In this document: positions 1 through 10,305 of the stretch, one piece after another | How the letters are laid out: the number at the start of each line of letters is the position of its first letter | Numbering within the stretch: position 1 is the first letter of the stretch | DNA from: Pochonia chlamydosporia 170 | Taxonomy: Eukaryota > Ascomycota > Sordariomycetes > Hypocreales > Clavicipitaceae | Direction of reading: 5' to 3' | Assembly (NCBI RefSeq): GCF_001653235.2 | Contig: NC_035790.1 | Coordinates: 5,518,001-5,582,000, forward strand | DNA: 64,000 nucleotides | Translations under genes and position numbers: made by a program | Notes under the pieces: generated by a model | Told to the model about the DNA's origin: nothing | Databases searched by the model: none | Seen by the model: the letters and a program-made list of their open reading frames with translations, nothing else

Positions 1-69
1 CTGGCCACTAACAATTCCCCGGACGACAACGAACCCATCCCTTTCCAAGTCGGCGAGGTGGCCGGATGA
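1..69 (+). CDS. possible 3' end of a gene running in from the left
   Basis: The first frame is open from base 1 to a TGA at 67-69 and encodes 22 residues ending in PFQVGEVAG. The composition (acidic, followed by a short hydrophilic tail) looks like a natural protein C-terminus, and the convergent arrangement with the next gene leaves about 1 kb for two 3' UTRs. The family cannot be recognised from so little sequence, and a chance open frame of this length is common, so this is a weak call. Confidence 0.3.
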   Translation: MATNNSPDDNEPIPFQVGEVAG

Positions 70-1073
70 CTTCTGGGCAGGCATGTTGGCAAGATATGTA
101 GGCTTTGATTGACGATAGTGTATTGAGGATTCTGGTCGTGGTGAACGCGGGGACGGTAAAGGAATACTAGATTACAAAGATGTTGTGGGGTCTGGTTGAT
201 TCTAGAGAGAGAAAGCTCTTGGGTTTTGTGAGGTTCGGTGGGTGTGGGAGAGGAGAAACTGATATATATTACGGGGAAGGGGGCGAGTAGATCAGACGAT
301 GTTGGATATTATTCCATCTCTGCCCCAGACGACGACAACCAGACCCGGATTTCCGTCACGACCCGACGGGAGCCACTTGGAGTTTGCCGCCTCGACAACC
401 TTTTCGTCGCATGTAGTTCAACGGCTACGACACTGTGGTTCTTCTTGTCTCCACTGCAAGAGGAACCGTGATGCTGCGTGACGACAACTTCCAAAAAGGG
501 TGTCGAGCATGGCCCAAACGAGCCTTTTTGGCCACTTCATCATGTCCGTTCAGGCTCTCCGTTGCCGCGAGCCTCCTTGGTTGACACACAGTCAAGCCGC
601 AGCAGAGTCATGGAGCATCTCCACACAGTGGCTAGCTGTGTAAGTTGTTTCGGCGTAACGTATCATCCAAACCAGAGACCAACAATATCTCCACATTCTG
701 GCGCTCTCTCCTCCGTATTTCCCCTACATATGTACCTCCACAGAAAGTCGACGGCAAATAGCAGCTAAGCTTTGGGGGCATTAGTGTGGCACTCTCCGGG
801 GCATACACACTGTGACTTGCGGCTGACTTTGATTGACCAAGACGCCCAGTCAATAAGCTTGTGTCATGGAAATGGCCATGTGATGATATGTTATTCTTTC
901 CACTTCTCGCTTCCAATTACTTCAATTTGCGTGGTCTTTAAGGAGTATTTTGATTATTGGTATTATTTGATCCAAGCAGACGTCCGATTGACCAACATCG
1001 TCAGCAAAAAAGCTGTATCTAAGACCTCCTGCCACAACCTCCAAGCTACACTGGACAACCAACTACAACATAT
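70..1073. other. intergenic, between convergent gene ends
   Basis: No open frame here resembles a known protein and none has a good start with coding-like composition. It probably holds the 3' flanks of the partial gene on the left and of the methyltransferase on the minus strand. Confidence 0.5.
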
Positions 1074-1949
1074 TCAACTACAATCTTCAGCACGCCACCG
1101 TACTACAAACCCCTTGACAGTCTTTTGAACGTCCAAATCCCCCGGATCTCCTTCAAAGAGGGGCTTCTCCAACTTCCTTTCCGAGACCTGCTCCACCTCG
1201 AGACCCGCGTTCCGAGCAACATCAAAGAAGCCCATGTCTAGATCTCGCTTCCACGGCCGGTAAGACGTGAAAAAGACGTAGGCGGCGCTATCTCGTGAAG
1301 CACGCATAGTTTCCTTGATAGTCTTGACCAGAGCCCCATGCTCTGCATGTCGAAACAGCAAATCCGCGAGGACTAACACGTCAAACCGTTGTTGCATCCC
1401 GTCGCCCGTCGCCTTCTGTGACGTATTACCCTTTTCGGTTTCTTTCTCGTCATTTTTTTGATGTTGATGCTCCTTGGTATCAGAAGCAGGTGTAAGCCTG
1501 GCAAGCAGTGGCTCAGGGTCGCCGCCCCAGACAAAGCCAACGGCATCAATGATTTGCTCAATACGTCCCTCTGGCTTGACTGTTCCGTTACATTCATCAA
1601 TGTTCTTTTGCATGTTGGCCACCAGATCGGGATCCGGGAAATCCGTCATGACAACCTTCTTGGCTCCCAGGATGCCGGCAACCAACGATGGCAGGCCGGC
1701 TGCTGCACCCAGCTCTAGAACCGACTTGCCCTCAACTCTAGAAGGGTCTTCCTCGAAGTAATCTGATATGAACTTTGCTCCATTCCACAGATGATGTGCC
1801 TCTGTAGGACTGTGCCCAACCAAATGCAAAGTCACTTGCTTTCCGCTCTGCATGGTGAATACCTGCTTCGTAGGCGGTGGTGAAGGTGGATAGTAGTCTT
1901 CGGGGTCTTCCATGAGACCCCCCGTGCCGTAGGCGTCATCTTCCTCCAT
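1074..1949 (-). CDS. EFM7: EFM7/Nnt1-type protein methyltransferase
   Basis: A 291-residue single-exon class I S-adenosylmethionine-dependent methyltransferase. The SAM-binding motif I is at residues 78-88 (LELGAAAGLPS), followed by an acidic post-I motif TDFPD at 102-106; a LVLADLLF segment near residue 193 fits the motif II strand of this lysine methyltransferase group. The N-terminal part with the PPSPPP stretch and the SPTEAHHLWNGA block matches the fungal Nnt1/EFM7 family. In yeast Efm7 modifies the N-terminus and an adjacent lysine of elongation factor eEF1A; the older name, nicotinamide N-methyltransferase, came from a genetic effect on silencing. Residues 157-188 form a hydrophilic low-complexity insert (Lys, Glu, Gln) that is probably a surface loop. 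Family assignment is good; the eEF1A substrate is inferred from yeast. Confidence 0.88.
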   Translation of the reverse strand: MEEDDAYGTGGLMEDPEDYYPPSPPPTKQVFTMQSGKQVTLHLVGHSPTEAHHLWNGAKFISDYFEEDPSRVEGKSVLELGAAAGLPSLVAGILGAKKVVMTDFPDPDLVANMQKNIDECNGTVKPEGRIEQIIDAVGFVWGGDPEPLLARLTPASDTKEHQHQKNDEKETEKGNTSQKATGDGMQQRFDVLVLADLLFRHAEHGALVKTIKETMRASRDSAAYVFFTSYRPWKRDLDMGFFDVARNAGLEVEQVSERKLEKPLFEGDPGDLDVQKTVKGFVVRWRAEDCS

Positions 1950-3654
1950 TGCCGCTCAAATCAGAAGGCAACCGACGCCAACCAGTAAGTTGAAGGTGTT
2001 TTTCAAAAATCTTGATGCAAACCCGGACCGCAGTGCCGTGGCCGACGTCTTACACGGTCCAATCTCTCTCCCACGATGTGACACGGCACAGCGTGAGGAA
2101 AAATATCCCGACAAAAAAGTAATGTGATGTGATGTGCGTTCTGCGTTTTTTTCCTTTGTACAAGGGTCTCCCTGCACAGTAGATCGCACCAATGTCTGGC
2201 ACGCAACCTACGCCTGCGTAACCCTTGCTGCCGAGAGCCACAAAGACGCAATGAAACCTTGAGTCTTTAGCCAAGCCTACGCCGTAACTACCCCTGCGTG
2301 GGAATTGTGTGCCGAACGGGGTATCAAAGTTGAATGTGTTGCTGCCTTCTCGTCACCAATAAATTACTTTGTGTCAAAAAAACCTTGCATGGATGATAGT
2401 GAAAGATTTTGGTTTGTAGAGTGGAGTTCTAGATCAGCCAAGACTAGCCTTTTTGCGAACTTTTCCCACTCCTCTGCCTTGCTGGGCAATGGAACATTAC
2501 CTTTCGGCAAGGCCCTTTATTTATCAGATTGGAACCATTAACGTGAGTGTGATTGGCGCGGTTATCAGAACGTGGTACCCGATGATAAACTGGATCTTTC
2601 AACGACTCCGTTCTATGCATTTTTGCTTTCGATACCGACCACAATTTGATTGGGGCTGGACTGAAATCTTGTTGCGCTCCATTGACAGCCCCAGATTCGA
2701 GGTCTCGTGTTGAGTAATTCGTGACCCGTGGGTTTTTCACTTCGCTTCGGTGTACGTTATACGTCGGCTGTGGTTGGAATGGCACAATGCCATGTGTTCG
2801 ATGCTCTGGGCGAAGCGAGACTGATCTGGTTGGCGATGAAATGTTGCACTCTCTCAATATTGGACTTGGCGATCTGTTTTTGAGACAATAGCACGTTACA
2901 GGCGGAAAGGGAACCGAAAACTGCCGATGAGGCCGGAAGGACGGTCCGGAATGCTTCTCAGGTTTGATGGATATGATACGGCAAGTCCACCAGACTGGTA
3001 AATGGGGTAGAATTGGTCTTCTGCATACAACATCAATGCAGTCGGAATGACTGGCGGCATGGCACAAACTTGAAGCCAGAAAATCGATGACAAGTTCGTT
3101 GGTGTGAAAGTGCAAAGTGAAAAGCTGTTGGAGCTTGATGATGCAACAGAAACTCGTGAAGCGTCTACTTGCATCTGATCTCTAGAAGGATGACACGGCC
3201 CATTATCCCAAGGAGCTGGTGCAAAGAACCTGATATACCAAGACGATTAGAAAGCCAAAGACACTGCCTTCATGGCCCCGAATCCGCAATAACACCACAT
3301 AGGGTCCTCATTATCACCTAATCACATCAAGTTGAACATCAGTCCCTTAGACAAGCTCTTTCAGTCCTCAGCATAAAGTCTAGCGGAGAAACAGGCTATC
3401 GTTTCGCCAGGCACGCCAACATTGACCAATCACAAGTACAAGAGAAAGACTACAACATATCCAACATATCCTTGAGGCAACACCCTGACCAGCACCATAC
3501 AGCATGGATCGGAATCATTGTCTTCTGTAGAAATATTCATCTTGCAAACTTACACCGTATCTCAAAGTACATAGTAACAACACATCGCTCGCATAAACAC
3601 CAAACACCATCTTCCAAAGATATCCAATGCTCATCAACCAACTATCACGCACCC
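1950..3654. other. intergenic, upstream of EFM7
   Basis: Holds the promoter side of EFM7 and the 3' flank of the SCI1-like gene. A 223-codon minus-strand open frame at 2444-3115 has no recognisable domain and looks like chance. Nothing else is supported. Confidence 0.5.
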
Positions 3655-4764
3655 TTATCCAAACCTTTGTTTCGCCAACTCTCTCAGCATACTAACCGTG
3701 CCCTCCTCTCTCTCCTGCCACGCCCTCCTCCTCTCCTCCATCTCCTCCCTCCTCGCCCTCTCAAACTCCTCTCTCCTCACCTGTCGTTCTGACTTGCGCT
3801 TCTGCTCCTTCTCCTTCATTCTCTTATACTCTTCCAGCTCATCGCCTCCGCCCATGATCTCCTTCTCATCACCAGCTTCCATCCCCGGACTCTTGTCCCT
3901 AAATTGCTTCATCTTATCATTCACCTCCTTCTTCTTTTCGAGCCGGCGCTCCCGGGTACCTGCTTCCGCCCGCGGCGCCAGCTCCTCCAGACGCTCCTTT
4001 TGAACAGCTCTATCCGCCTTGCGGGCCAGTCGTAACTCCTCGCGGTCCGCGTGCCTCTGCTCTTCGACGAGCTCGTTTCGTAACGACAGGTCCTGGAATG
4101 TCGCGGCCTTTGCACCTATTTGACGGCGAGGATCAGATGACGGAAGAGTCGGTCCGTAGTCATCGCCATCACTATCCCCAGCTAGTGGTGCCGCATCTCG
4201 TTTCGTAGAAATCTCCCTCTCGGGCTCTTCTTTTGGCTCGTCCCTTGGCTCGTCCGGCCTTGAACTCTCAGCCGCACATTTCGCAAACATCTCCGGGTCG
4301 TACCACCCCTCTGCAAGTTCATTCCTATTCCATTTCCCCACAAAGCTCTTCCACCGCCCCTTGATCTCCCGCTCATCCATGTCCTCGATGTACCTCTGCT
4401 TCTGGAGATCCAGATAATAAGCGAATAGCGGCTCAAACGTGCGATAGTCTGACTTTGAGAGCGTCCGTGCCGAGAACGGCAACGTCACAGGACCGGCAGT
4501 AGCCTCCGACGTATGACGAGACCGGTTGTGCTCACGACGATGATGGTGACTGTGAGGCCTGTGCGTGCGGTATGACTCTCCGTCTGGGGAGGCGCTCCGG
4601 CGTTCTTCGGTTGTGAGTGCCTCCGATCTCCTGTTTGGAGATCGCTCCCTCACGCGGGATGATTTATAGTCCTTTGATGCGTTTCCATGGCGATCGTCGT
4701 GATGGCGCGACTCACGATCTGGATGCGTGTGATGGGACCAATCTTCTGCACGCGACTTGGGCAT
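3655..4764 (-). CDS. RS/His-rich coiled-coil nuclear protein, SCI1-like
   Basis: A 369-residue single-exon protein. Residues 1-95 are rich in Arg, Ser, His and Asp with RE/RS dipeptides, typical of nuclear RNA-associated proteins. A conserved block follows (about 95-165) with LSKSDYRTFEPLFAYYLDLQ and a W-K-F-V-G-K-W-N segment. A YGPTLPS motif is near residue 208. From about 230 to the end it is a long charged helical region (ERLEELAPRAEAGTRERRLEKK and EEFERARREEMEERR-type heptads). This layout matches the eukaryotic family annotated as style cell-cycle inhibitor 1 homologue or, in many fungal genomes, RNA helicase HEL117. There are no helicase motifs, so the helicase name should not be taken literally. 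A role in mRNA processing or the nucleus is inference. Confidence 0.75.
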   Translation of the reverse strand: MPKSRAEDWSHHTHPDRESRHHDDRHGNASKDYKSSRVRERSPNRRSEALTTEERRSASPDGESYRTHRPHSHHHRREHNRSRHTSEATAGPVTLPFSARTLSKSDYRTFEPLFAYYLDLQKQRYIEDMDEREIKGRWKSFVGKWNRNELAEGWYDPEMFAKCAAESSRPDEPRDEPKEEPEREISTKRDAAPLAGDSDGDDYGPTLPSSDPRRQIGAKAATFQDLSLRNELVEEQRHADREELRLARKADRAVQKERLEELAPRAEAGTRERRLEKKKEVNDKMKQFRDKSPGMEAGDEKEIMGGGDELEEYKRMKEKEQKRKSERQVRREEFERARREEMEERRRAWQEREEGTVSMLRELAKQRFG

Positions 4765-5564
4765 GGTTGCTGCTAGGTTCCCTTACGGGTGTCCCTATGT
4801 GTATTCCAATCTTTGGTACTAGGTAAATGGGCTTGGCTTCATGTCAGGTCCTTCGCTTCAATTCTGAGTGAGTGATGGACGATGAGACCGATGATGTGAA
4901 GTTGAATCTTTGAACATGGCAAAAAATTGACCCACTTTTTGGTCATGGCGGCGCTCGCGTACAGACTGATTCCCCAGATGATCTCCAACTATTCAGTCGC
5001 CTGATGCGTATTACCATCTTCTTTGTGGCGCGGAGATCTAATGTTTTGCTTGAAGTTTAGAATGTGATGCCACTTAATACATCAGGGCCTCATGCACTAC
5101 AACATGCCAATGTGCTGTTGTGCGACCCTAGCAGAGACATCAACATTACCACATTTAGATTGTGGCTTTGGCAAACTCTCACGACCATGGATGAAACGAA
5201 CTCGTACCTAATTCCGTACATCCATGTCTCCAGCGCTTCATGCACGAGGATAGCAGTTCTGAATGAAAGTTGAAGGTGAGCGGATTTTGTTCCTTTCATT
5301 CGCTCGCGGGCCGGCTAACCAAAAGAGCCAGCATTCTCTGGAGCGCACAGTTCAGTGTTCTCGGGTATCTACAAACATTATCGGGCATTCATAAACCTCA
5401 TGCCCTTTCCTCAATTATTGCATAAGAATGTGCAATACGCCGTCCATCCATGCCAGATGCCCCCAAAAATGTTTCCAAAAAGCAACATTCGTCCACGATA
5501 AATCATATGTACCGTACCTCCTACAACATTGATCATGTACTTATATATACTCGCGTTTTGTTTG
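4765..5564. other. intergenic
   Basis: About 800 bp between the start of the SCI1-like gene and the end of the copper-fist gene, both on the minus strand. It must include the SCI1-like promoter. No convincing short gene was seen. Confidence 0.5.
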
Positions 5565-7301
5565 TTAGGCGTTGGGGCCCTCGGTACTTGGCGCCGGCTC
5601 CAAGTTATTATGAATAGTACACCCAATGCACTGACAGTCGTCGCCGCAGAGACAGCTTGACGTCTCTCCAGCGCAGGTATCGCCAAACGGATAGCTGACG
5701 AAAAAGAAATCGCTGGCGGAGAGTGCCTGCTCCTCGCTCATTGCAGACGCACCGTCAGAAGGAGTCTGAGGTGCCGTAGGCGACCAAGTCCCGTCGCCGG
5801 TGGACTTAATAGGCGTTGTGTTTCCGTTCGAGGTGGTCCTGACCGATTCGTCGGTTTCGCCATTGGTACCATTTACCCCGTTGGTTTGGCCGTTTGGATG
5901 AGGTCCATTGCTGTTTGTATGTGCGTGCGACTTTTGCGTCTCCTCCATCATGGATGACCAGGCCGAGCGTACGTAGTTCTGAGTTGCTTCATTGTAAGGA
6001 TGGGCAGCGCAACCGACACACTGGCAAGCGTCACCACATGTGCATTGATGTGACGTCCAGGCTGACCCGTTCGGAGTTGGCGGGGGTTGTTGCACCGGTA
6101 CAGGTCCTCCCATAATAAACGGTTGGCTACTTCCCGGCTGACCGAAACTCATTGCAGCCATCAGCTGTCTCCACTGCTCAGGTTGAAGAGGTTGCATATA
6201 AGACCCGTAGTGCGGAGGATAGTTGAAGATGTTGGGCTGGGCATAGAAGGGATACATCCCATTCGCTATAGCCATGGGGTGTTGAAAATGCTGCATCATG
6301 ATGCCATTGGGTGGGAAAGGAACACCAGGAGGAGGCATAATGCCTACTGCAGGCTTCTTTTCCTGGGCAGATGAGGATGGCGCAGACGAACAACAGCTCT
6401 TCGCCGCAGGTTCGGCCTCATCATTACCATTCACAGTCGGTGTTGGTGCAGTTGCCGGCACTGTAGAAGCATCACTTGGGCTTTTGACAGCACTATTGCC
6501 TCCGCAACAGCTTTTAGGAGCTTCCATTTCCGCTTCCGTTTCCGATTTGACAGAACCATTCGCCAAAGCTCCATTCTGACCGTTGCCAGGCGCTCTCAGC
6601 GAGCCCGAGGGGATCATAGGGGGAACCATTGCATATGGAAATACGGGAAACATTGCAGCTTCATTGTTGAAAGAGCCTTCGCGTGGCGTCATATTCATTG
6701 ATCCATACAGCGGCATGCTCGACATGGGCGTGGGAGAGCCACTTGAAGTGCCCAATTGCTGCGAATTCACCCCGTTATAAGGCGGCATAATGTTGAGTTG
6801 GTTGGCATCCATCCTTTGGAGTCCGGTAATGTCGACAGACTGTTTCCTGCTCGGTCCTGCCTTTGCCCCTGACTTCTGGACTCGGAAGCCAGCGGTAGCA
6901 ATCTTTGAAGGGCTAGGAGGTGTTGCCGCGCTGCTGCTAGATGCATCCTTTTCGGACTTATTTTCAGTTTCAACCGGATCTGACGTTCCACATCGACATT
7001 TTTGTTTCCTGGGAATAGCGGCAGTGACTGCCGCGCACGAACACGGTCGTGAGGATGGGTGCGGGCATGAACTAAGGGGGCGACCAGGTTTCCGTACCGG
7101 AACCATGAGCCGCTCATTCGCATGTGTGCATTTGGTCGAACGATGGCCGCGGATGCACGGCTCGCTATACGTACAGCGTTAGCTCTAGAAGGGCTGGGTT
7201 GGCCAAGGGGACGTTGTAGTCGTAGCGAGTTAACGGCTAGGAGTTGTTTCGAGTTGCATATACACTTACCAGGCCATCTTTTGCCCATTTATAAGAGGCA
7301 T
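5565..7301 (-). CDS. copper-fist transcription factor (Cuf1/Mac1/GRISEA type)
   Basis: Two exons on the minus strand, 7270-7301 and 5565-7164, give 543 residues; the 105-nt intron (7165-7269) splits the codon of Cys11. The spliced N-terminus is a textbook copper fist: zinc-binding C11, C14, C23 and H25, the CIRGHRSTKC block, then KPGRP at 36-40 which contacts the DNA minor groove. A CPHPSSRPCSC stretch and KCRCG follow. Downstream are two C-x-C-x3-C-x-C-x2-C-x2-H motifs, near residues 383-397 (CTCGDACQCVGCAAH) and about 513-527 (CLCGDDCQCIGCTIH). This spacing is known from the copper-sensing region of S. pombe Cuf1. Two KSCC motifs (about 227 and 266) add further thiols. The expected role is control of copper uptake or homeostasis genes according to Cu(I) status. 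Low-complexity Asn/Gly/Pro regions fill the rest. Family certain; uptake versus detoxification branch inferred from the Cys motif. Confidence 0.93.
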
Positions 7302-10300
7302 TGTAAATGTCGCTGATTGGTAAGAATGTTTCAGGGAATTTAAACTTTGCAAGTTGGCGAAAGCGTTAGGTTGTGACTCGTCTCCAAAGACGCCAGAGGC
7401 GGCCGGCGGGTAGCCGGTGACCGGGAGCCTATAAACTCTTGTGCGTCGAGTTGGAGTTGAAATGCGGCATAAAGTGAGATGACTGTGCTGCCACAATACA
7501 CTGCATCTGTGATGGTGAGAGAACCGGCTTCCAACAACGCAAGTCTACCGGCTTGACCAAGGGCCAAAGCCAGGTCCAACACTCGGTGCACTTGTTTCGT
7601 GATGTGTCGTGGGGGGTCGTGAGATGGCCAAGTCCAAGGTGAGGTGAGACGCTACGGCGCAAGAGCCACACAAGGTGAAGTTGCGAGTAAGATTGACGAC
7701 ACGGGACGAAGACCAGTCGACCCGAGATAGACGAGACAGTGTTTCTCGGAGAAGAAAGATAGAATGGGGTCGTCGGGTTCAAACAGTGTCTCGTGGCTAC
7801 GAAACTAAAACGTGACCGATGGTAGCAAATATCAACTGGTCTGGTGGGATGGCCGAGGAGCAGTAAAGAGGTGAGAGAGCAGAAAGCAATGAATTAGTCT
7901 GGTTGCTGTGATAGCGAGCCTTTCAGAGGGTCGCGCCACGTGCGGGGCAGTTGGACTGGCACTGGGACTTTCATGTCAGTGCTGGGGGCCCATTGGGTGT
8001 GTCGAGTCTGGTGTCGAGTCGGGTCGCAGCCAGATGGGCATAGAGGCAGGAGCGACTGACCAGTTGACAGTGTAGTGCCTGCCAGGCCCTTGTTAAAAAT
8101 TGTGAAGTGACTGGAAGTCTGGTCTGGTCTGGTCTGCTGGCACTGGAAGTGGGACCTGCACATTCTAATCACTGTCATCACTGATCAGAACGAGACGTGC
8201 AGATGCGACCACCAGTTCATCTGCTTTCATGTTCCTTGTTTACATCCAGAAGTATCAATCAACACAGAAATCTCCCAGTTTTTAATCCTTGTCCCCTGTT
8301 TCCTCCGCCTGTCGAACCCGTTAACGAGTGCATTAGAGGCAGGCAACTTTTGCCAGAGGAGCCACCGCCACACACCAGACGTCTTCCGTCCCTCAACGCT
8401 CGATAGACGCCCACGCCCAACTTCCATAACCCAGCGTTTCGCCATCTTCATTCTTGTACATACTCCGTACTACCAGAACTTTTGAAACACCCGCCCTTCT
8501 CAGCCTTTGACTTTGTTGCCAGGATGCTGGAGAGGCTGGAACTGGAGTGGGCTCAACTCAACTGGGGCTCGGTGAGGGCTCGAGCTCTTCATCTATCTCT
8601 CGATGTTTCCTGTTCGACCCTTCAGCTCCGATGAGCACAGACCGACCAAATGCCTCAAACCTGACCTGCTATATCATTAGTGAGCAGCACATGGCACGAT
8701 TTGGTGTTGTATTTCACCATCGACACATACAGCACTGTAGCAACGAGCTGGAATTGCTGTCCTCCATATATTGCTTTCACATCACAAGTCCTGCAAGCCC
8801 TTTCATTACTAGCGCTTCGCCCCCACCATGAAACAACATCCAGTTGCGATTCTTTATTACCGACCAGCCTGCCTACCCACATATCACATCCTAAATGGCA
8901 AGGATGCCGATGTCCAACCAGGTTGTGATAACCGGCCCTTTGCTACATTGGCCGATTCTGTCATGTACATCGGCAATATGCTTTATCAGACCCGGACACA
9001 GAGCTTTTTGGCGTCAGGATGGTGTGCTCCTTGCAGCATGATTGACGGCGTTGTAACCCATGGTACCACATCTTGGCAAGTATTGGGCCAAACGGCTTGG
9101 ACGTGAGTCTGTCCAATTCAGAACAACTGGATTTACAATTGCAAGCCCAACTACCGCTCAAGAAGTCGACAATAACTACAAACAATGGACCTACAAACTC
9201 CCTACTCCAAGGCCAGCACAGAAAACGCCATCGAATGCTTTGAGAAACTCAACGTTGTGCCTGTGATGGATGGCCAGCCAACTTGGATCAAGTATCTGGC
9301 CCTCAGCTCGACTAATAACAATGATATCCGACAGAAACCAAGCCAGGAATCTATCCCGAAGAAGGAAACTCCATCCCTTTCATCTAACCTCCTCAGCAAA
9401 ACGGCCAACAACCGATCCTCTTTACTCGTTTTCCTTCTTCATAGGTTGAGTCAAGGAGCAGGATGGCCAGGGCTCCAAAGTGAGCAAGTTTCTATTGGAC
9501 CACTGGTTTCAGGTCAACCCGAGAGCCGCGCCAAAAATGTCTGGTGCCGCCTGGCGGAGCCACACCCACCTGAACCGGACATCGATGTCCACTTACTGTG
9601 AGCCAGCTGAGACGTTCTTAAAGTAGGCAGCTATTTGCTATTGCCGTTCTGGCTGAAGCCCATCGTTCAAATATGTACGAAAAGTACTGTACTGTATGTG
9701 TTTTGACTTTACGTCACTTTGCCAGGGAACAGGTACCCGAGCGTCTACAGCGGCACTCCGCTAAATACACTCGTGGGACGGTGTACAATCAACTGATTCA
9801 ACAGCAAACATCCCGCCATGGCACCACATCAAAAATTGGCTTCCACATGTACTTGGCCATTTACCCATGTCACGTCTGTGAGCCAATATCACTCCAGATA
9901 TTTTGTACGACCCCTGGAGCCTCATTCCGTCACCCGGAGCTCACGCTTGTTTCTTGTCACGACATTCTGGCACTGGATTAGACCAGATCTACATGGAAGA
10001 CGCTAAAAAAAGAAATGAGACAATCAAAGCACGGCATGTGAGCCCTTGGAATCGGATCACACTTCTAGAACGAACCCTAAGATCAAATGAAACCTCTCAT
10101 ATTTCATGGCATCACTTTCGTCGTCGTTAATATACATAAATGATAAGTCCCATCATCTCATTTCTGTTGGGTTTCTCTTGGCCCATATACTTCATTCTGG
10201 CTTCATTACACCCCAACCGATGACCGGATAACCCGCGCTCGACCTTTCTCGTACAACTTCCCGAGAAACCATGATCAACGATCCATAGCTAACGGATACG

Positions 10301-10305
10301 GTTCC
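7302..10305. other. 3 kb intergenic, no gene seen
   Basis: Upstream of the copper-fist gene and downstream of the SR140-like gene. It contains the pentamer tandem at 8117-8136 and one exact TACTCCGTA at 8461-8469. Several open frames of 60-140 codons on both strands have no recognisable domain and no supporting splice structure. A long regulatory leader for the copper-fist gene is possible but not shown. Confidence 0.5.
8117..8136. repeat. (GTCTG)4 tandem
   Basis: Four perfect copies of GTCTG. The dimer of this unit recurs in other intergenic spaces at 19234, 30706, 38908 and 42926. Confidence 0.9.

Noticed and set aside
2444..3115. 223-codon minus-strand open frame upstream of EFM7
   Set aside because: Cys/His/Pro/Arg-rich without family resemblance or splice structure; probably chance.
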